A stretch of 64,000 nucleotides of DNA from Aeromicrobium yanjiei (GTDB lineage: Bacteria; Actinomycetota; Actinomycetes; Propionibacteriales; Nocardioidaceae), in the NCBI RefSeq assembly GCF_009649075.1, contig NZ_CP045737.1, forward strand, positions 62,001-126,000, read 5' to 3'. Of the stretch, positions 1-8,656 are shown piece after piece. The stretch's first letter is position 1; each line of letters starts with the position of its first letter. The position numbers were made by a program, and so were the translations under genes. Under the pieces are notes generated by a model. That model was not told the origin of the DNA and did no database searches. It was given only the letters and a program-made list of their open reading frames with translations.

Positions 1-2
1 CG

Positions 3-653
3 GGCAACGGCGCCGGCATCCGTCGCCCCGACGGCGAGATCTGGGTCGGCCTGCAGGTCGCCCACAACTTCGGCGACATCAGCCGCGACCTCGCCCACGT
101 GATCGAGCTCGCGCGCGAGACCGAGCCGGGCAACCCGGTCCGCATGACCGATCCGGGCGTGGGACCGCGCCTGCAGGACCTGATCGACCCCGACAGCGGC
201 TTCGAGGTCGAGGTCCACGACGGCTTCGACTACTGGGTCGCCGGCGTCGACGACTCCGAGAGCACCGCGGCGATGATCGCCGACGCCAACGAGACGATCG
301 CCCCGACCGTCAAGCTGTCGTCGGTCGAGGGCGCCTACTGGACCGAGATGGGTCCGCAGCGCTTCCTGCGCTGGATCATGACGTACGACGAGGGTGCGCT
401 GCTCGACGCGCTGGCCCGCCTGCGTGCCGCCGACGCCGACAGCCTCGGCGAGGGCACCAAGCTCATCGGCCACTTCCGGGCCCACGGCCTGCTCGTGCCC
501 GTCTGGGAGTTCGAGCACGACGCGGCCGATCTCGAGGGTCCCGCCCAGGAGTTCCAGGAGCGCCTCGCCGCGGCACTCGCGGACGACTCGCCCCTCACGT
601 CCGAGCAGCGTTCCGCCCGCGGCGCCCTGATCAGCCGCCAGGTCCAGGTCTGA
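3..653 (+). CDS. DUF5926 family protein, 5' end missing
   Basis: The reading frame is already open at the left edge (GNGAGIRRPDGEIWVGLQ...) and runs to a TGA at 653, so this is the last 216 residues of a larger protein. An internal ATG at 99 is not the true start. The tail ...LTSEQRSARGALISRQVQV resembles the C-terminus of actinobacterial DUF5926 proteins, whose function is unknown. No membrane segment or signal is visible in this part. It converges on the arginine deiminase gene 28 bp downstream. The family call rests on recall of the C-terminal pattern and could be wrong; that the frame is coding is much more certain. Confidence 0.7.
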   Translation, partial: GNGAGIRRPDGEIWVGLQVAHNFGDISRDLAHVIELARETEPGNPVRMTDPGVGPRLQDLIDPDSGFEVEVHDGFDYWVAGVDDSESTAAMIADANETIAPTVKLSSVEGAYWTEMGPQRFLRWIMTYDEGALLDALARLRAADADSLGEGTKLIGHFRAHGLLVPVWEFEHDAADLEGPAQEFQERLAAALADDSPLTSEQRSARGALISRQVQV

Positions 654-681
654 CCCCACCCGCCCCCCGCGGCGGCCGGGC

Positions 682-1863
682 CTAGTCGCGGTCGATCGGG
701 CAGGACATGCAGCGCGGGCCGCCCCGGCCCGAGCCGAGCTGGTCACCGCTGATCGTGATGACCTCGATGCCGTGCTCCTCGAGCCGGGCGTTGGTCTGCT
801 CGTTGCGCTCGTACGCCACGGCGAGCCTCGCGTCGATGGCCAACGTGTTGTTGCCGTCGTCCCACTGCTCGCGCTCGGCCGTCACGGGGTCGAGGCCCGT
901 GTCGATCTGGTGCAGGGTGTCGATCCCCATCGCCGCGGCGGCCGCGGAGAAGAAGGACGACTCCTGGCCGATCACGAAGCGGTCGTCCTCGAGCGACAGC
1001 GGCACGGCGCGCAGGCTGTCGGCCATGTTGGGATAGATCACGACGGTGTCGACGTCGACCATCGTCACGATCGTGTCGAGGTGCATCGTTGCGCGCTCCT
1101 GCGCGATCGGGACCGCGAGCACCGTCCGCGCGAGGTCCTCGGTCAGCACCTGCCGGGCGAACCGCTCCAGGCCCGCGGGGGTGGTCCGCTCACCGATGCC
1201 GACCGCGATCACGCCCGGCGCGAGCTCGAGGACGTCGCCGCCCTCGAGGTGCTCCAGGTGCGGTCCGTGGACGACCGGGGTGCCGGCGAAGCGCGGGTGG
1301 TGGCGATAGATCAGGCCGGTCAGCTGGGTCTCGCGCGCCCGGGCGGGCATCGCAAGGCTCGTCACGGCGACGCGGTCGCGCAGCCACACCGACGAGTCGC
1401 GGGTGAACAGCAGATTGGGCAGCGGGCTGATGAGGAAGTCCTCGGGCTGCATGAGGGCGTGGGCGACCGAGCCGTCGACGCGTACCTCGTCGTTGCGCAG
1501 GCCCGCCATCAGCACCTCGGCGAGCTTGTCGGGGGCGGCGCCGTGCAGGTGGCTCTCGATCCAGCCCTGCAGGCTCGGGCCGACGTACAAGTCCTTGAGC
1601 GTGCTGGCGATGATCTCCTCGCGGGCCGCCGCGATCTCGAGCGTCGCAGTGAGCAGCTCGGTCAGGTAGAGCACCTCGACGGAGTGGTCGCGCAGGGCCT
1701 GCGCGAAGGCGTCGTGCTCCTCCTGTGCGCGGCCCAGCCACGGGATCCCGTCGAACAGCAGCTGGTCGTTGTTGCGCGGTGTCAGCCGCCCCAGCTCGGC
1801 GCCTGGACGGTGCAGCATGACCGTCCGTAGTCGTCCGACTTCGCTGTCCGCTCCGAGTGTCAT
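682..1863 (-). CDS. arcA: Arginine deiminase
   Basis: Converts L-arginine to citrulline and ammonia, the first step of the arginine deiminase pathway in the cytoplasm. The 393-residue protein has the family landmarks in order: EVGRLRTVMLHRPG at the N-terminus, FTRDSSVWL, a GGDVLEL segment, MHLDTIVTMVD, and the C-terminal GPRCMSCPI carrying the catalytic cysteine. The ATG at 1863 is preferred over an upstream in-frame GTG at 1869 because TACGCT (1870-1875, minus strand) sits exactly 6 nt upstream, implying a leaderless message. No ornithine carbamoyltransferase or carbamate kinase gene is adjacent, so it stands alone rather than in an arcABC operon. Confidence 0.95.
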   Translation of the reverse strand: MTLGADSEVGRLRTVMLHRPGAELGRLTPRNNDQLLFDGIPWLGRAQEEHDAFAQALRDHSVEVLYLTELLTATLEIAAAREEIIASTLKDLYVGPSLQGWIESHLHGAAPDKLAEVLMAGLRNDEVRVDGSVAHALMQPEDFLISPLPNLLFTRDSSVWLRDRVAVTSLAMPARARETQLTGLIYRHHPRFAGTPVVHGPHLEHLEGGDVLELAPGVIAVGIGERTTPAGLERFARQVLTEDLARTVLAVPIAQERATMHLDTIVTMVDVDTVVIYPNMADSLRAVPLSLEDDRFVIGQESSFFSAAAAAMGIDTLHQIDTGLDPVTAEREQWDDGNNTLAIDARLAVAYERNEQTNARLEEHGIEVITISGDQLGSGRGGPRCMSCPIDRD

Positions 1864-1954
1864 GCGCACAGCGTAGTGAGGACGCAGGCTCTTGTGGCGA
1901 GCGTTGCACCCGATCCACTAACGGGACCCCCTCTCACGTGCGTAGGCTCATCGG

Positions 1955-2686
1955 GTGGACTGGAATGATTACGACGCGGCACTGTTCGACCTCGACGGCG
2001 TGATCACGCCGACTGCCGAGGTCCACATGCGTGCCTGGGACAAGATGTTCAACGATTTCCTGCGCGATCGCGGGGTCGACGAGCCCTACACGGATGCCGA
2101 CTACTTCACGTACGTCGACGGCAAGCCGCGCTACGACGGGGTGCGGTCCTTCCTCGCCTCGCGCGACATCACCCTGCCCGAGGGCGACGCCTCCGACCCG
2201 GTCTCCGCCGAGACCGTCTCGGGCCTCGGCAACCGCAAGAACGACGACTTCGAGCAGATCCTCGCCGAGGAGGGCGTCACGCCCTATCCCGGCTCGGTCG
2301 CCCTGGTGGAGGCGCTCGCAACGCGCGGCACCAAGATGGCGATCGTGTCGAGCTCGCGCAACGCCGCCGCGGTGCTGACCGCCGCCGGCATGATCGAGCA
2401 CTTCCCGGTCATCGTGAGCGGCAAGGAGGCCGGCGAGCGCGGCCTGGCCGGCAAGCCCGCTCCCGACACGTTCCTCGACGCCGCCGCCCAGCTGGGCGTG
2501 CCCAAGGAGCGGGCCGTCGTGTTCGAGGACGCGCTGTCGGGCGTCGCGGCCGGACGTGCGGGCGACTTCGGCCTCGTGGTCGGCGTCGACCGTGGCGTCG
2601 GCGAGGACGCGCTGATCGCCAACGGTGCCGACGTCGTGGTCGACGACCTCGCCGAGCTCGTGGAGGAAACGGGGGTGACCGCATGA
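1955..2686 (+). CDS. HAD-family hydrolase, beta-phosphoglucomutase type
   Basis: HAD-superfamily phosphotransferase of 243 residues, closest in layout to beta-phosphoglucomutase. The nucleophile motif FDLDGVIT puts catalytic Asp at residues 12 and 14, followed by a helical cap, SSSRNA (motif II) and EDALSGVAAG (motif IV). The GTG start lies 6 nt after TAGGCT (1943-1948), so the message is probably leaderless. Its stop overlaps the start of the GH65 gene (ATGA, 2683-2686), indicating translational coupling. In such pairs the phosphorylase releases beta-glucose 1-phosphate and this enzyme converts it to glucose 6-phosphate; that role is inferred from the pairing. Confidence 0.9.
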   Translation: MDWNDYDAALFDLDGVITPTAEVHMRAWDKMFNDFLRDRGVDEPYTDADYFTYVDGKPRYDGVRSFLASRDITLPEGDASDPVSAETVSGLGNRKNDDFEQILAEEGVTPYPGSVALVEALATRGTKMAIVSSSRNAAAVLTAAGMIEHFPVIVSGKEAGERGLAGKPAPDTFLDAAAQLGVPKERAVVFEDALSGVAAGRAGDFGLVVGVDRGVGEDALIANGADVVVDDLAELVEETGVTA

Positions 2687-5166
2687 GCCCGTCGCACATC
2701 GCACCCGAGGCGATGGACTTCCTCGATCGCACCCGCTATCCCGTCGACGAGTGGGCCCTGGTCGAGAGGCGCATCGACGCGGACGACCTCGGCGCGACCG
2801 AGACGCTGTTCTCGGTCGGCAACGGCTACCTCGGCCTGCGCGGCAACGTCGAGGAGGGCCGCGACTCGTACTCGCACGGAACCTTCATCAACGGCTTCCA
2901 CGAGACCTGGCCGATCCAGCACGCCGAGGAGGCCTTCGGCTTCGCGCGCGTCGGCCAGACGATCGTCAACGCCCCCGACGCCAAGGTCATCCGCCTCTAC
3001 GTCGACGACGAGCCGCTGCTGCTGCCGATCGCGGACCTCCTGCAGTACGAGCGCCGCCTCGACTTCCGCACCGGCGTGCTGAGCCGCGACATCCTCTGGC
3101 GTACGCCCGGGGGCAAGCGCGTGCAGATCCGGTCGCGGCGCATGGTCTCGTTCACGCAGCGCCACCTCGCGGTGCTGACGTTCGAGGTCACGATGCTCGA
3201 CGACCACGCGCCGGTCGCGATCTCCTCGCAGATCCTCAACCGCCAGGACGGCGAGGACGAGTACCACGTCCGCTCCAAGTCGATGGGCGAAGGCGTCGAC
3301 CCCCGCAAGGCCGGCCAGATGCGCCACCGCGTGCTGGTGCCGCAGAGCAACTCCGGCAACATCGCGGACGGCCGCGTCGCGCTGGGCTACCAGTGCGCCG
3401 AGAGCGGCATGACGATCGCGGTCGCCGCCGACCACCGGCTCGAGACGGCCAACAGCTACACCAAGCGCATGCAGACCGACGACGACCTGGCCAAGATGAC
3501 GTACCGCATCGACGCCGAGCCGGGCCAGCCGATCACGCTGACCAAGTTCGTCAGCTATCACACCTCGCGCGGCGTCCCGTCCCGCGAGCTGCTCGACCGC
3601 TGCCGCCGTACGCTCGACCGCGCCCACGACGAGGGCCTGGACAAGCAGCTCGACGACCAGCGCGCGTGGCTCGACGACTTCTGGACCCGCTCCGACGTCG
3701 AGATCCCGGGCCAGCCCGAGGTGCAGCAGGCGACCCGCTGGAACCTGTTCCAGATCGCCCAGGCCGCGGCGCGCGCCGAGGGCACCGGCATCGCCGCGAA
3801 GGGCGTCACGGGCTCGGGCTACGGCGGGCACTACTTCTGGGACACCGAGGTCTACGTCCTGCCGTTCCTGACGTACACGACGCCGCGGATGGCCCGCAAC
3901 GCCCTGCGCTTTCGCTACACGCTGCTCGATGCCGCCCGCAACCGTGCCAAGCAGATGGCCCAGCAGGGTGCGCTGTTCCCGTGGCGGACGATCAACGGCG
4001 AGGAGGCCTCGGCCTACTACGCCGCGGGCACCGCGCAGTACCACATCGACGCGGACGTCTCGTATGCGTTGAGCCAGTACCTCGCGGCGACCGGCGACAT
4101 CGACTTCCTGACGCGCGAGGGCATCGACATCCTGGTCGAGACCGCTCGCATGTGGGTCGACCTGGGCTTCTGGCGCAACGAGGCCGACGGCACGTTCCAC
4201 ATCCACGGCGTGACCGGCCCGGACGAGTACACGACGGTCGTCAACGACAACCTCTTCACCAACGTCATGGCGCGCTTCAACCTGCGCCGGGCGGTGCAGG
4301 CGGTGCGTGAGCTGGCCGAGCGCGACGGCGCCGAGTACGACGAGGTCGTCAAGCGGCTCAAGCTCGATCTCGCGGAGGTCGACGACTGGGAGCGCGCGGC
4401 CGACGACATGGCGATCCCGTATGACGAGCACCTCGGCGTGCACCCGCAGGACCAGCACTTCCTCGAGCGCGAGGTCTGGGACCTGGCCAACACGCCGCTC
4501 GACAAGCGTCCGCTGCTGCTCAACTACCACCCGCTGGTGATCTACCGGTTCCAGGTGCTGAAGCAGGCCGACGTCGTCCTGGCGCTGTTCCTGCAGGGCG
4601 AGCACTTCACGCCGGAGGAGAAGCGGGCCGACTTCGAGTACTACGACCCGATCACGACCGGCGACTCGACGCTGTCCGCGGTCGTGCAGTCGATCATGGC
4701 CGCCGAGGTCGGCTATCACGATCTCGCGCTGCGCTACTTCCTCGCGGCGCTGTACGTCGACCTCGCCGACCGCCACCACAACACGTCCGACGGCGTCCAC
4801 GTGGCCTCGACGGGCGGCGTGTGGAGCGCGCTGGTCAACGGCTTCGGTGGCTTCCGCGACCAGAGCGGCGTCTTCACGCTCGACCCGCGGCTGCCCGAGA
4901 CGTGGGAGTCGCTCACGTTCCGGCTCACGCTGCTGGGCACGCGGGTCCGCGTCGACGTGCACCACGACCGGGTCGACCTCTGCATCGAGGACGGCAAGGA
5001 GGCCACCTTGGTGGTCCGCGGCACCGAGGTCACGGTGACGCCGGGCGACCCGGTCTCGGTGCCGATCGAGGGCCAGGGGCCGCGTCTGGAGGGTCAGCCG
5101 GCCCCCGTCCCGGGCCGCCGTCGCGCCGACGGCACGATCATCGCGGCCATCGTCCCGGGCACCTGA
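2683..5166 (+). CDS. Glycoside hydrolase family 65 disaccharide phosphorylase
   Basis: An 827-residue GH65 enzyme of the trehalose/maltose/kojibiose phosphorylase type, which cleaves an alpha-glucobiose with phosphate to glucose and beta-glucose 1-phosphate. It has the N-terminal beta-sandwich (LFSVGNGYLGLRGN near residue 45), the (alpha/alpha)6 barrel with YFWDTE, the general acid Glu515 in TGPDEYT, the KQADVVLAL segment and GDSTLSAVVQS near the phosphate site. The start overlaps the stop of the phosphoglucomutase-like gene. The exact disaccharide cannot be read from the sequence. Transport genes are not adjacent, so the substrate may be an internal sugar such as trehalose or maltose. Confidence 0.92.
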   Translation: MSPSHIAPEAMDFLDRTRYPVDEWALVERRIDADDLGATETLFSVGNGYLGLRGNVEEGRDSYSHGTFINGFHETWPIQHAEEAFGFARVGQTIVNAPDAKVIRLYVDDEPLLLPIADLLQYERRLDFRTGVLSRDILWRTPGGKRVQIRSRRMVSFTQRHLAVLTFEVTMLDDHAPVAISSQILNRQDGEDEYHVRSKSMGEGVDPRKAGQMRHRVLVPQSNSGNIADGRVALGYQCAESGMTIAVAADHRLETANSYTKRMQTDDDLAKMTYRIDAEPGQPITLTKFVSYHTSRGVPSRELLDRCRRTLDRAHDEGLDKQLDDQRAWLDDFWTRSDVEIPGQPEVQQATRWNLFQIAQAAARAEGTGIAAKGVTGSGYGGHYFWDTEVYVLPFLTYTTPRMARNALRFRYTLLDAARNRAKQMAQQGALFPWRTINGEEASAYYAAGTAQYHIDADVSYALSQYLAATGDIDFLTREGIDILVETARMWVDLGFWRNEADGTFHIHGVTGPDEYTTVVNDNLFTNVMARFNLRRAVQAVRELAERDGAEYDEVVKRLKLDLAEVDDWERAADDMAIPYDEHLGVHPQDQHFLEREVWDLANTPLDKRPLLLNYHPLVIYRFQVLKQADVVLALFLQGEHFTPEEKRADFEYYDPITTGDSTLSAVVQSIMAAEVGYHDLALRYFLAALYVDLADRHHNTSDGVHVASTGGVWSALVNGFGGFRDQSGVFTLDPRLPETWESLTFRLTLLGTRVRVDVHHDRVDLCIEDGKEATLVVRGTEVTVTPGDPVSVPIEGQGPRLEGQPAPVPGRRRADGTIIAAIVPGT

Positions 5167-5182
5167 CCCGGTCGCGGCCGGC

Positions 5183-5656
5183 TCAGGCGGCGTCGAGCCG
5201 GTCGCGGGCGCGGTCGCGCCGACGGTCGACCGGCACGGCTCTGGTCGCGGCGGCGAGCCCGGCCGGGGCGGAGTTGACGTAGATCGACTCGGCGCGGTCC
5301 ACGACGAAGGTCTCGTGCCACACCCCGACGACCCGGTCGTTCGTACGGGCTCGGCGGTTGAACGCGGCCCATGCGGGGCGGTGCGCTGCCGTCCGGTCGC
5401 TCGCATATGCGTACAGTGCGTCGGCCGACGACCAGTACTGCACAAGCCACGGACCACGGGGGCTGAGCACGAGGCGGTAGCCCATCAGCCCGCTGTCGGG
5501 ATCCTTCGACAGCTCGCTCAGCATGCGGGGCATCGCGGCGAAGACCGGCAGCCAGCGGTCCGGCCGCCACCACCGGTTGATCGACATGCCGATGAGGAAC
5601 ACGACCAGCTCCCCGTCGTGCTGGTGCGTCGTGCGTCCGGGACGTGTGCGGGTCAT
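5183..5656 (-). CDS. DUF4188 domain protein
   Basis: A 157-residue protein with the pattern of DUF4188 (FLIGMSINRWWRPDRW, LGMxxYR-like GYRLVLSPRGPWLVQYW, and AWAAFNRR). These are small cytoplasmic proteins of unknown chemistry related to heme-degrading or antibiotic-monooxygenase-like folds. The ATG at 5656 is chosen over an upstream ORF start because GGAGGT lies 4 nt before it. The gene is divergent from a MerR-type regulator, with a compact operator-rich gap between them, so it is very probably that regulator's target. It converges on the GH65 gene. Confidence 0.8.
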   Translation of the reverse strand: MTRTRPGRTTHQHDGELVVFLIGMSINRWWRPDRWLPVFAAMPRMLSELSKDPDSGLMGYRLVLSPRGPWLVQYWSSADALYAYASDRTAAHRPAWAAFNRRARTNDRVVGVWHETFVVDRAESIYVNSAPAGLAAATRAVPVDRRRDRARDRLDAA

Positions 5657-5668
5657 GACGACCTCCAA

Positions 5669-5699
5669 TGGATAGTTGGACTCTCCAATACTGGATAGT
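5669..5699. promoter_or_regulatory. Probable MerR operator between divergent genes
   Basis: The 64-bp gap between the DUF4188 and MerR-type genes holds a perfect dyad TTGGA-CTC-TCCAA (5676-5688). It is flanked by two direct copies of TGGATAGT at 5669-5676 and 5692-5699, 23 bp apart or about two helical turns. TTGGAC at 5676-5681 could serve as a -35 with the dyad inside the spacer, the usual layout of MerR-controlled promoters. Binding is inferred. Confidence 0.6.
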
Positions 5700-5720
5700 G
5701 GCACTTGCTATTGTCAAGGG

Positions 5721-6320
5721 GTGCGCATCTCCGAGCTGGCCCGACGTGGCGGCGTCACGACCGCGACGGCCAAGTACTACCTGCGCGAGGGGCTCCTCCC
5801 ACCCGGGCGGCTGACCTCCGCCACCCAGGCCCAGTACGACGAGCCGCACGTCCAGCGGCTCCGCCTGACGCGGGCGCTGCTCGCCTCCGGCCTGTCCGTC
5901 GCGACCGCCCGTGAGGTGCTCGGGCACCTCGACAGCCCTGCGGACGGTCCCCTCGACCTGTTGGCCGAGGTGCAGACGACCCTCACGCCGGTGGAGGGTC
6001 CCGTCGACCGCGAGCGGGTGACGGCGCTGCTGCGGCGCTGGGGATGGAACACCGACGTCGCGCTCGACGGGCCCGTCGCCGCGCTGGCCTCCGCGCTCGA
6101 CGTCGCCGAGGCCGCGGGCTTCACGATCGGCCCCGAGCTGCTCGACGGATACGCCGCCGCGGCCCACGAGGTCGCCGAGCTCGACATCGCAGGCGTGCCG
6201 ACGACGTCGTCCGAGGACGCCGTGCAGCACGTCGTCCTGGGCACGATCCTGCTGGAGCCGGTGCTGCTGGCCCTGCGCCGGCTGGCCCAGGCCGATGTGT
6301 CGGCCCGGCGCTTCGGCTGA
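5721..6320 (+). CDS. MerR-family transcriptional regulator
   Basis: A 199-residue regulator. Residues 1-70 form the MerR winged helix (VRISELARRGGVTTATAKYYLREGLL, a variant of the usual TIRYYER motif), followed by a long helical C-terminal region that may bind an effector. The GTG at 5721 is taken as the start because the HTH begins there; the open frame extends upstream only into the operator. No cysteine metal site is visible, so a small organic ligand is more likely than a metal. It is divergent from the DUF4188 gene and probably controls both. Confidence 0.85.
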   Translation: MRISELARRGGVTTATAKYYLREGLLPPGRLTSATQAQYDEPHVQRLRLTRALLASGLSVATAREVLGHLDSPADGPLDLLAEVQTTLTPVEGPVDRERVTALLRRWGWNTDVALDGPVAALASALDVAEAAGFTIGPELLDGYAAAAHEVAELDIAGVPTTSSEDAVQHVVLGTILLEPVLLALRRLAQADVSARRFG

Positions 6321-6380
6321 CGGCGGCGCCCGAGGCGAGGTTCTGGTGCACGCGACCGGGAGGCATGAAAACATCGAGGG

Positions 6381-6764
6381 ATGATCACCGTGACGTGGAC
6401 GACCTCGACGGGCGAGACCGGGACGACGGAGCTGTCCGGCGACGACAAGTGGACCTTCGGTCGCACCGGCGGGGGCGAGGACCTGACGGTCTCGGTCGAC
6501 AACCCGGCCGTCAGCCGCACGGCCCTCGTGATCCGCGACAGCGGCCCCGGGCCGGTCGTCTTTCGCGGACAGACCGACAACGGCGCGAAGGTCGCGCTGA
6601 TCAGCCTCCTCGGGTCCAGGACGTGGCTCGACGAGGGCACCGCAGGCAATCTCACGACCGAGGAGAACCGGGTCGAGCTCTCGATCCAGGACGAGGTCGT
6701 CGTGACCGTGGACGTCGACTTCGACGACCGCGGCTCCGTGGTCGAGCGCCAGCAGGCCCAGTAG
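6381..6764 (+). CDS. FHA-like domain protein
   Basis: A 127-residue soluble acidic protein. Its centre reads WTFGRTGGGEDLTVSVDNPAVSR, matching the GR-(x)n-L-x-(x)n-SR core of forkhead-associated phosphothreonine-binding domains, and the rest is predicted beta-strand. No kinase or second domain is attached. The ATG has AAACAT 6 nt upstream and a weak GAGGG directly before it. The gene lies between the MerR regulator and adenosine deaminase on the same strand. The partner phosphoprotein is unknown. Confidence 0.7.
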   Translation: MITVTWTTSTGETGTTELSGDDKWTFGRTGGGEDLTVSVDNPAVSRTALVIRDSGPGPVVFRGQTDNGAKVALISLLGSRTWLDEGTAGNLTTEENRVELSIQDEVVVTVDVDFDDRGSVVERQQAQ

Positions 6765-6788
6765 CCCCGGTCTCGCTAGTCTCGGGGC

Positions 6789-7793
6789 ATGTCGTTCGAG
6801 ACCGGTCTGCCCAAGGCGGAGCTGCACGTCCATCACGTCGGATCCGCCTCGATGCGGACGGTGGCCGAGCTCGCGGAGCGCCATGCGGGCACGACCACGG
6901 TGCCGACCGACCCCGACGCGCTCGCCGACTTCTTCACGTTCACCGACTTCGGCCACTTCATCGAGGTCTACCTGTCGGTCGTCGACCTGCTGCGCACCCC
7001 GGAGGACCTGTGGACGCTCACCCACGACGTCGCACGTGACCTCGCGGCCCAGAACGTCCGGTACGTCGAGCTGACCTGCACGCCCTACACCTCGATCGCA
7101 GTCGGCATCAGCGCCGAGGCGTACTGCGAGGCGCTCGAGGACGCCCGCCGTCGAGCGGAGGCCGACTTCGGCGTCACGATGCGCTGGATCTTCGACATCC
7201 CCGGCGAGTCCGGGCTGCCCGCCGCGGACGTCACCCTCGACACCGCTCTGCGGCTGCAGCCGGACGGCCTGGTGGGCTTCGGCCTCGGCGGTCCCGAGAT
7301 CGGCGTGCCGCGACCGCAGTTCAAGCCGCACTTCGACCAGGCCCGTGCGGCAGGCCTGCACAGCCTCCCGCACGCGGGCGAGTCGACCGGCCCCCAGACG
7401 ATCTGGGACTCGCTGGAGGCGCTCGGCGCCGAGCGCATCGGCCACGGCATCGCGGCCGCGCAGGACCCCGCCCTCATGGCGTACCTCGCGGAGCACCAGA
7501 TCCCGCTGGAGATCAGCCCGACGTCCAACGTCCGCACTCGCTCGGTGGCGTCGATGGCCGAGCACCCGCTGCCCGCCCTGGTCGCGGCCGGGGTGCCGGT
7601 GTCGATCAACTCCGACGACCCGCCCATGTTCGGCACCACGCTCAGCCAGGAGTACGAGGTCGCGCGCGATCTGCTCGGCCTGGACGACGCCGGCGTCGCC
7701 GAGCTCGCCCGCGCCGCGGTGCGTCACTCGTACGCGCCCGATGCGGTCAGGACGCGGCTGCTCGCCGAGATCGACGCCTACACGGGGTCTTGA
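6789..7793 (+). CDS. add: Adenosine deaminase family protein
   Basis: Hydrolyses adenosine (or a related aminopurine nucleoside) to inosine and ammonia in purine salvage. The 334-residue TIM barrel carries the metal and catalytic motifs: LPKAELHVHHVGS (zinc His13 and His15), HAGES (His195, Glu198), RIGHGI (His219) and NSDDPPMFGT (Asp276, Asp277). HVHHVGS replaces the commoner HLHLEGS, a variant I recall from actinobacterial homologues. The ATG sits 6 nt after TAGTCT (6777-6782), so the transcript is probably leaderless. Substrate specificity within the ADA-like family is not proven. Confidence 0.92.
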   Translation: MSFETGLPKAELHVHHVGSASMRTVAELAERHAGTTTVPTDPDALADFFTFTDFGHFIEVYLSVVDLLRTPEDLWTLTHDVARDLAAQNVRYVELTCTPYTSIAVGISAEAYCEALEDARRRAEADFGVTMRWIFDIPGESGLPAADVTLDTALRLQPDGLVGFGLGGPEIGVPRPQFKPHFDQARAAGLHSLPHAGESTGPQTIWDSLEALGAERIGHGIAAAQDPALMAYLAEHQIPLEISPTSNVRTRSVASMAEHPLPALVAAGVPVSINSDDPPMFGTTLSQEYEVARDLLGLDDAGVAELARAAVRHSYAPDAVRTRLLAEIDAYTGS

Positions 7794-7818
7794 CGCTTCC
7801 ATAACCATCTGGTTATGT
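7790..7818 (+). promoter_or_regulatory. ArsR-family operator embedded in the core promoter
   Basis: A perfect inverted repeat CATAACC-ATCT-GGTTATG spans 7800-7817. It occupies the spacer and -10 of a promoter with TTGACG (7790-7795) as -35 and TTATGT (7813-7818) as -10, spaced 17 bp. The -35 overlaps the adenosine deaminase stop codon, and the regulator's ATG is 6 nt after the -10. Bound repressor would occlude polymerase, so autoregulation is inferred. Confidence 0.72.
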
Positions 7819-7824
7819 AGCGGG

Positions 7825-8145
7825 ATGAACGAGGACCAGCTCGATCTCGTGTTCGGCGCACTCGCCGACCGCACCCGGCGCGCGATCCTCGCGAGGCTGG
7901 CCGATCAGGACACCAGTGTCGGTGACCTGACGGCGCTCTTCGCGATGTCGCAGCCTGCGGTGTCCAAGCACCTCAAGGTGCTGGAGCAGGCCGGGCTGGT
8001 CTCCCGCAACCGGCAGGGGACACTTCGCCTCAGCCACCTCGAGGCCGAGCCGCTCAAGGGCGCGACGGTCTGGATGGCCGACTACCGGACGTACTGGTCC
8101 GAGAGCTATGACCGTCTGGACGCGCTGCTCGAGGAGCTCGACTGA
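7825..8145 (+). CDS. ArsR-family transcriptional repressor
   Basis: A 106-residue winged-helix repressor: LVFGALADRTRRAILARL, then the recognition helix MSQPAVSKHLKVLEQAGLVSRNRQG. It has no CxC or other metal-binding cysteines, placing it with ArsR proteins that work beside SRPBCC (AHSA1) proteins rather than metal sensors. The ATG at 7825 is the only sensible start, being directly after the operator-promoter; the longer open frame runs back into adenosine deaminase. It is followed 19 bp later by the SRPBCC gene, forming a two-gene self-regulated operon. Confidence 0.92.
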   Translation: MNEDQLDLVFGALADRTRRAILARLADQDTSVGDLTALFAMSQPAVSKHLKVLEQAGLVSRNRQGTLRLSHLEAEPLKGATVWMADYRTYWSESYDRLDALLEELD

Positions 8146-8164
8146 TCCCACCAAGGAGAAGCAC

Positions 8165-8647
8165 ATGAGCACCACGAAGCACGACGTCACGATCGAGAAC
8201 GACGGCCAGCACGGCATCACCATCGTCCGCGAGTTCGACCACCCGGCCGAGAAGGTCTATCGCGCGCTGACCGAGCCCGAGCTGATCGGACGCTGGGTCG
8301 GCCCGCGCGGCTACGACAACGTCGAGGTCACGAACGACGCGCGTCACGGCGGCGCCTGGACCCTCGTCCAGCGCGGTCCCGACGGCGACGAGTTCGCCTT
8401 CCGGGGCGTCTTCCACGGCGACCCGACACCCGAGCTGACCCTGCGCACGTTCGAGTGGCTGGGCCTGCCCGGTCACGTGAGCTTCGAGTCGTTGAGCATG
8501 GACGATCTCGGTGACGGCCGCTCGCGGGTGCGCACCACCTCGGTCTTCCTCACCCAGGAGGACCGAGACGGCATCCGGGCCAACGGCATGGACGACGGGG
8601 TGACCGAGGGCTACGAGCGGATGGACGAGGTGCTGGCGACCCTGTGA
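8165..8647 (+). CDS. SRPBCC (AHSA1-like) protein
   Basis: A 160-residue START/SRPBCC ligand-binding protein with the typical VREFDHPAEKVYRALTEPELIGRWVGPRG opening and GGAWTLVQRGPDGDEFAFRG body. Members bind hydrophobic ligands in a deep cavity; the ligand here is unknown. AAGGAGA (8152-8158) lies 6 nt before the ATG. It is the second gene of the ArsR operon, the standard partnership for this family. It converges on the PAP2/lipid kinase gene with a 9-bp gap. Confidence 0.88.
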   Translation: MSTTKHDVTIENDGQHGITIVREFDHPAEKVYRALTEPELIGRWVGPRGYDNVEVTNDARHGGAWTLVQRGPDGDEFAFRGVFHGDPTPELTLRTFEWLGLPGHVSFESLSMDDLGDGRSRVRTTSVFLTQEDRDGIRANGMDDGVTEGYERMDEVLATL

Positions 8648-8656
8648 CCGGACGTC

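Noticed and set aside
2284-5457. 1057-codon open frame on the minus strand
   Set aside because: Antisense to the HAD and GH65 genes; low-complexity Arg/Ala/Val/Asp composition typical of the mirror frame of high-GC genes.
5094-7874. 926-codon open frame on the minus strand
   Set aside because: Runs antisense across four genes with clear functions; no domain recognisable.
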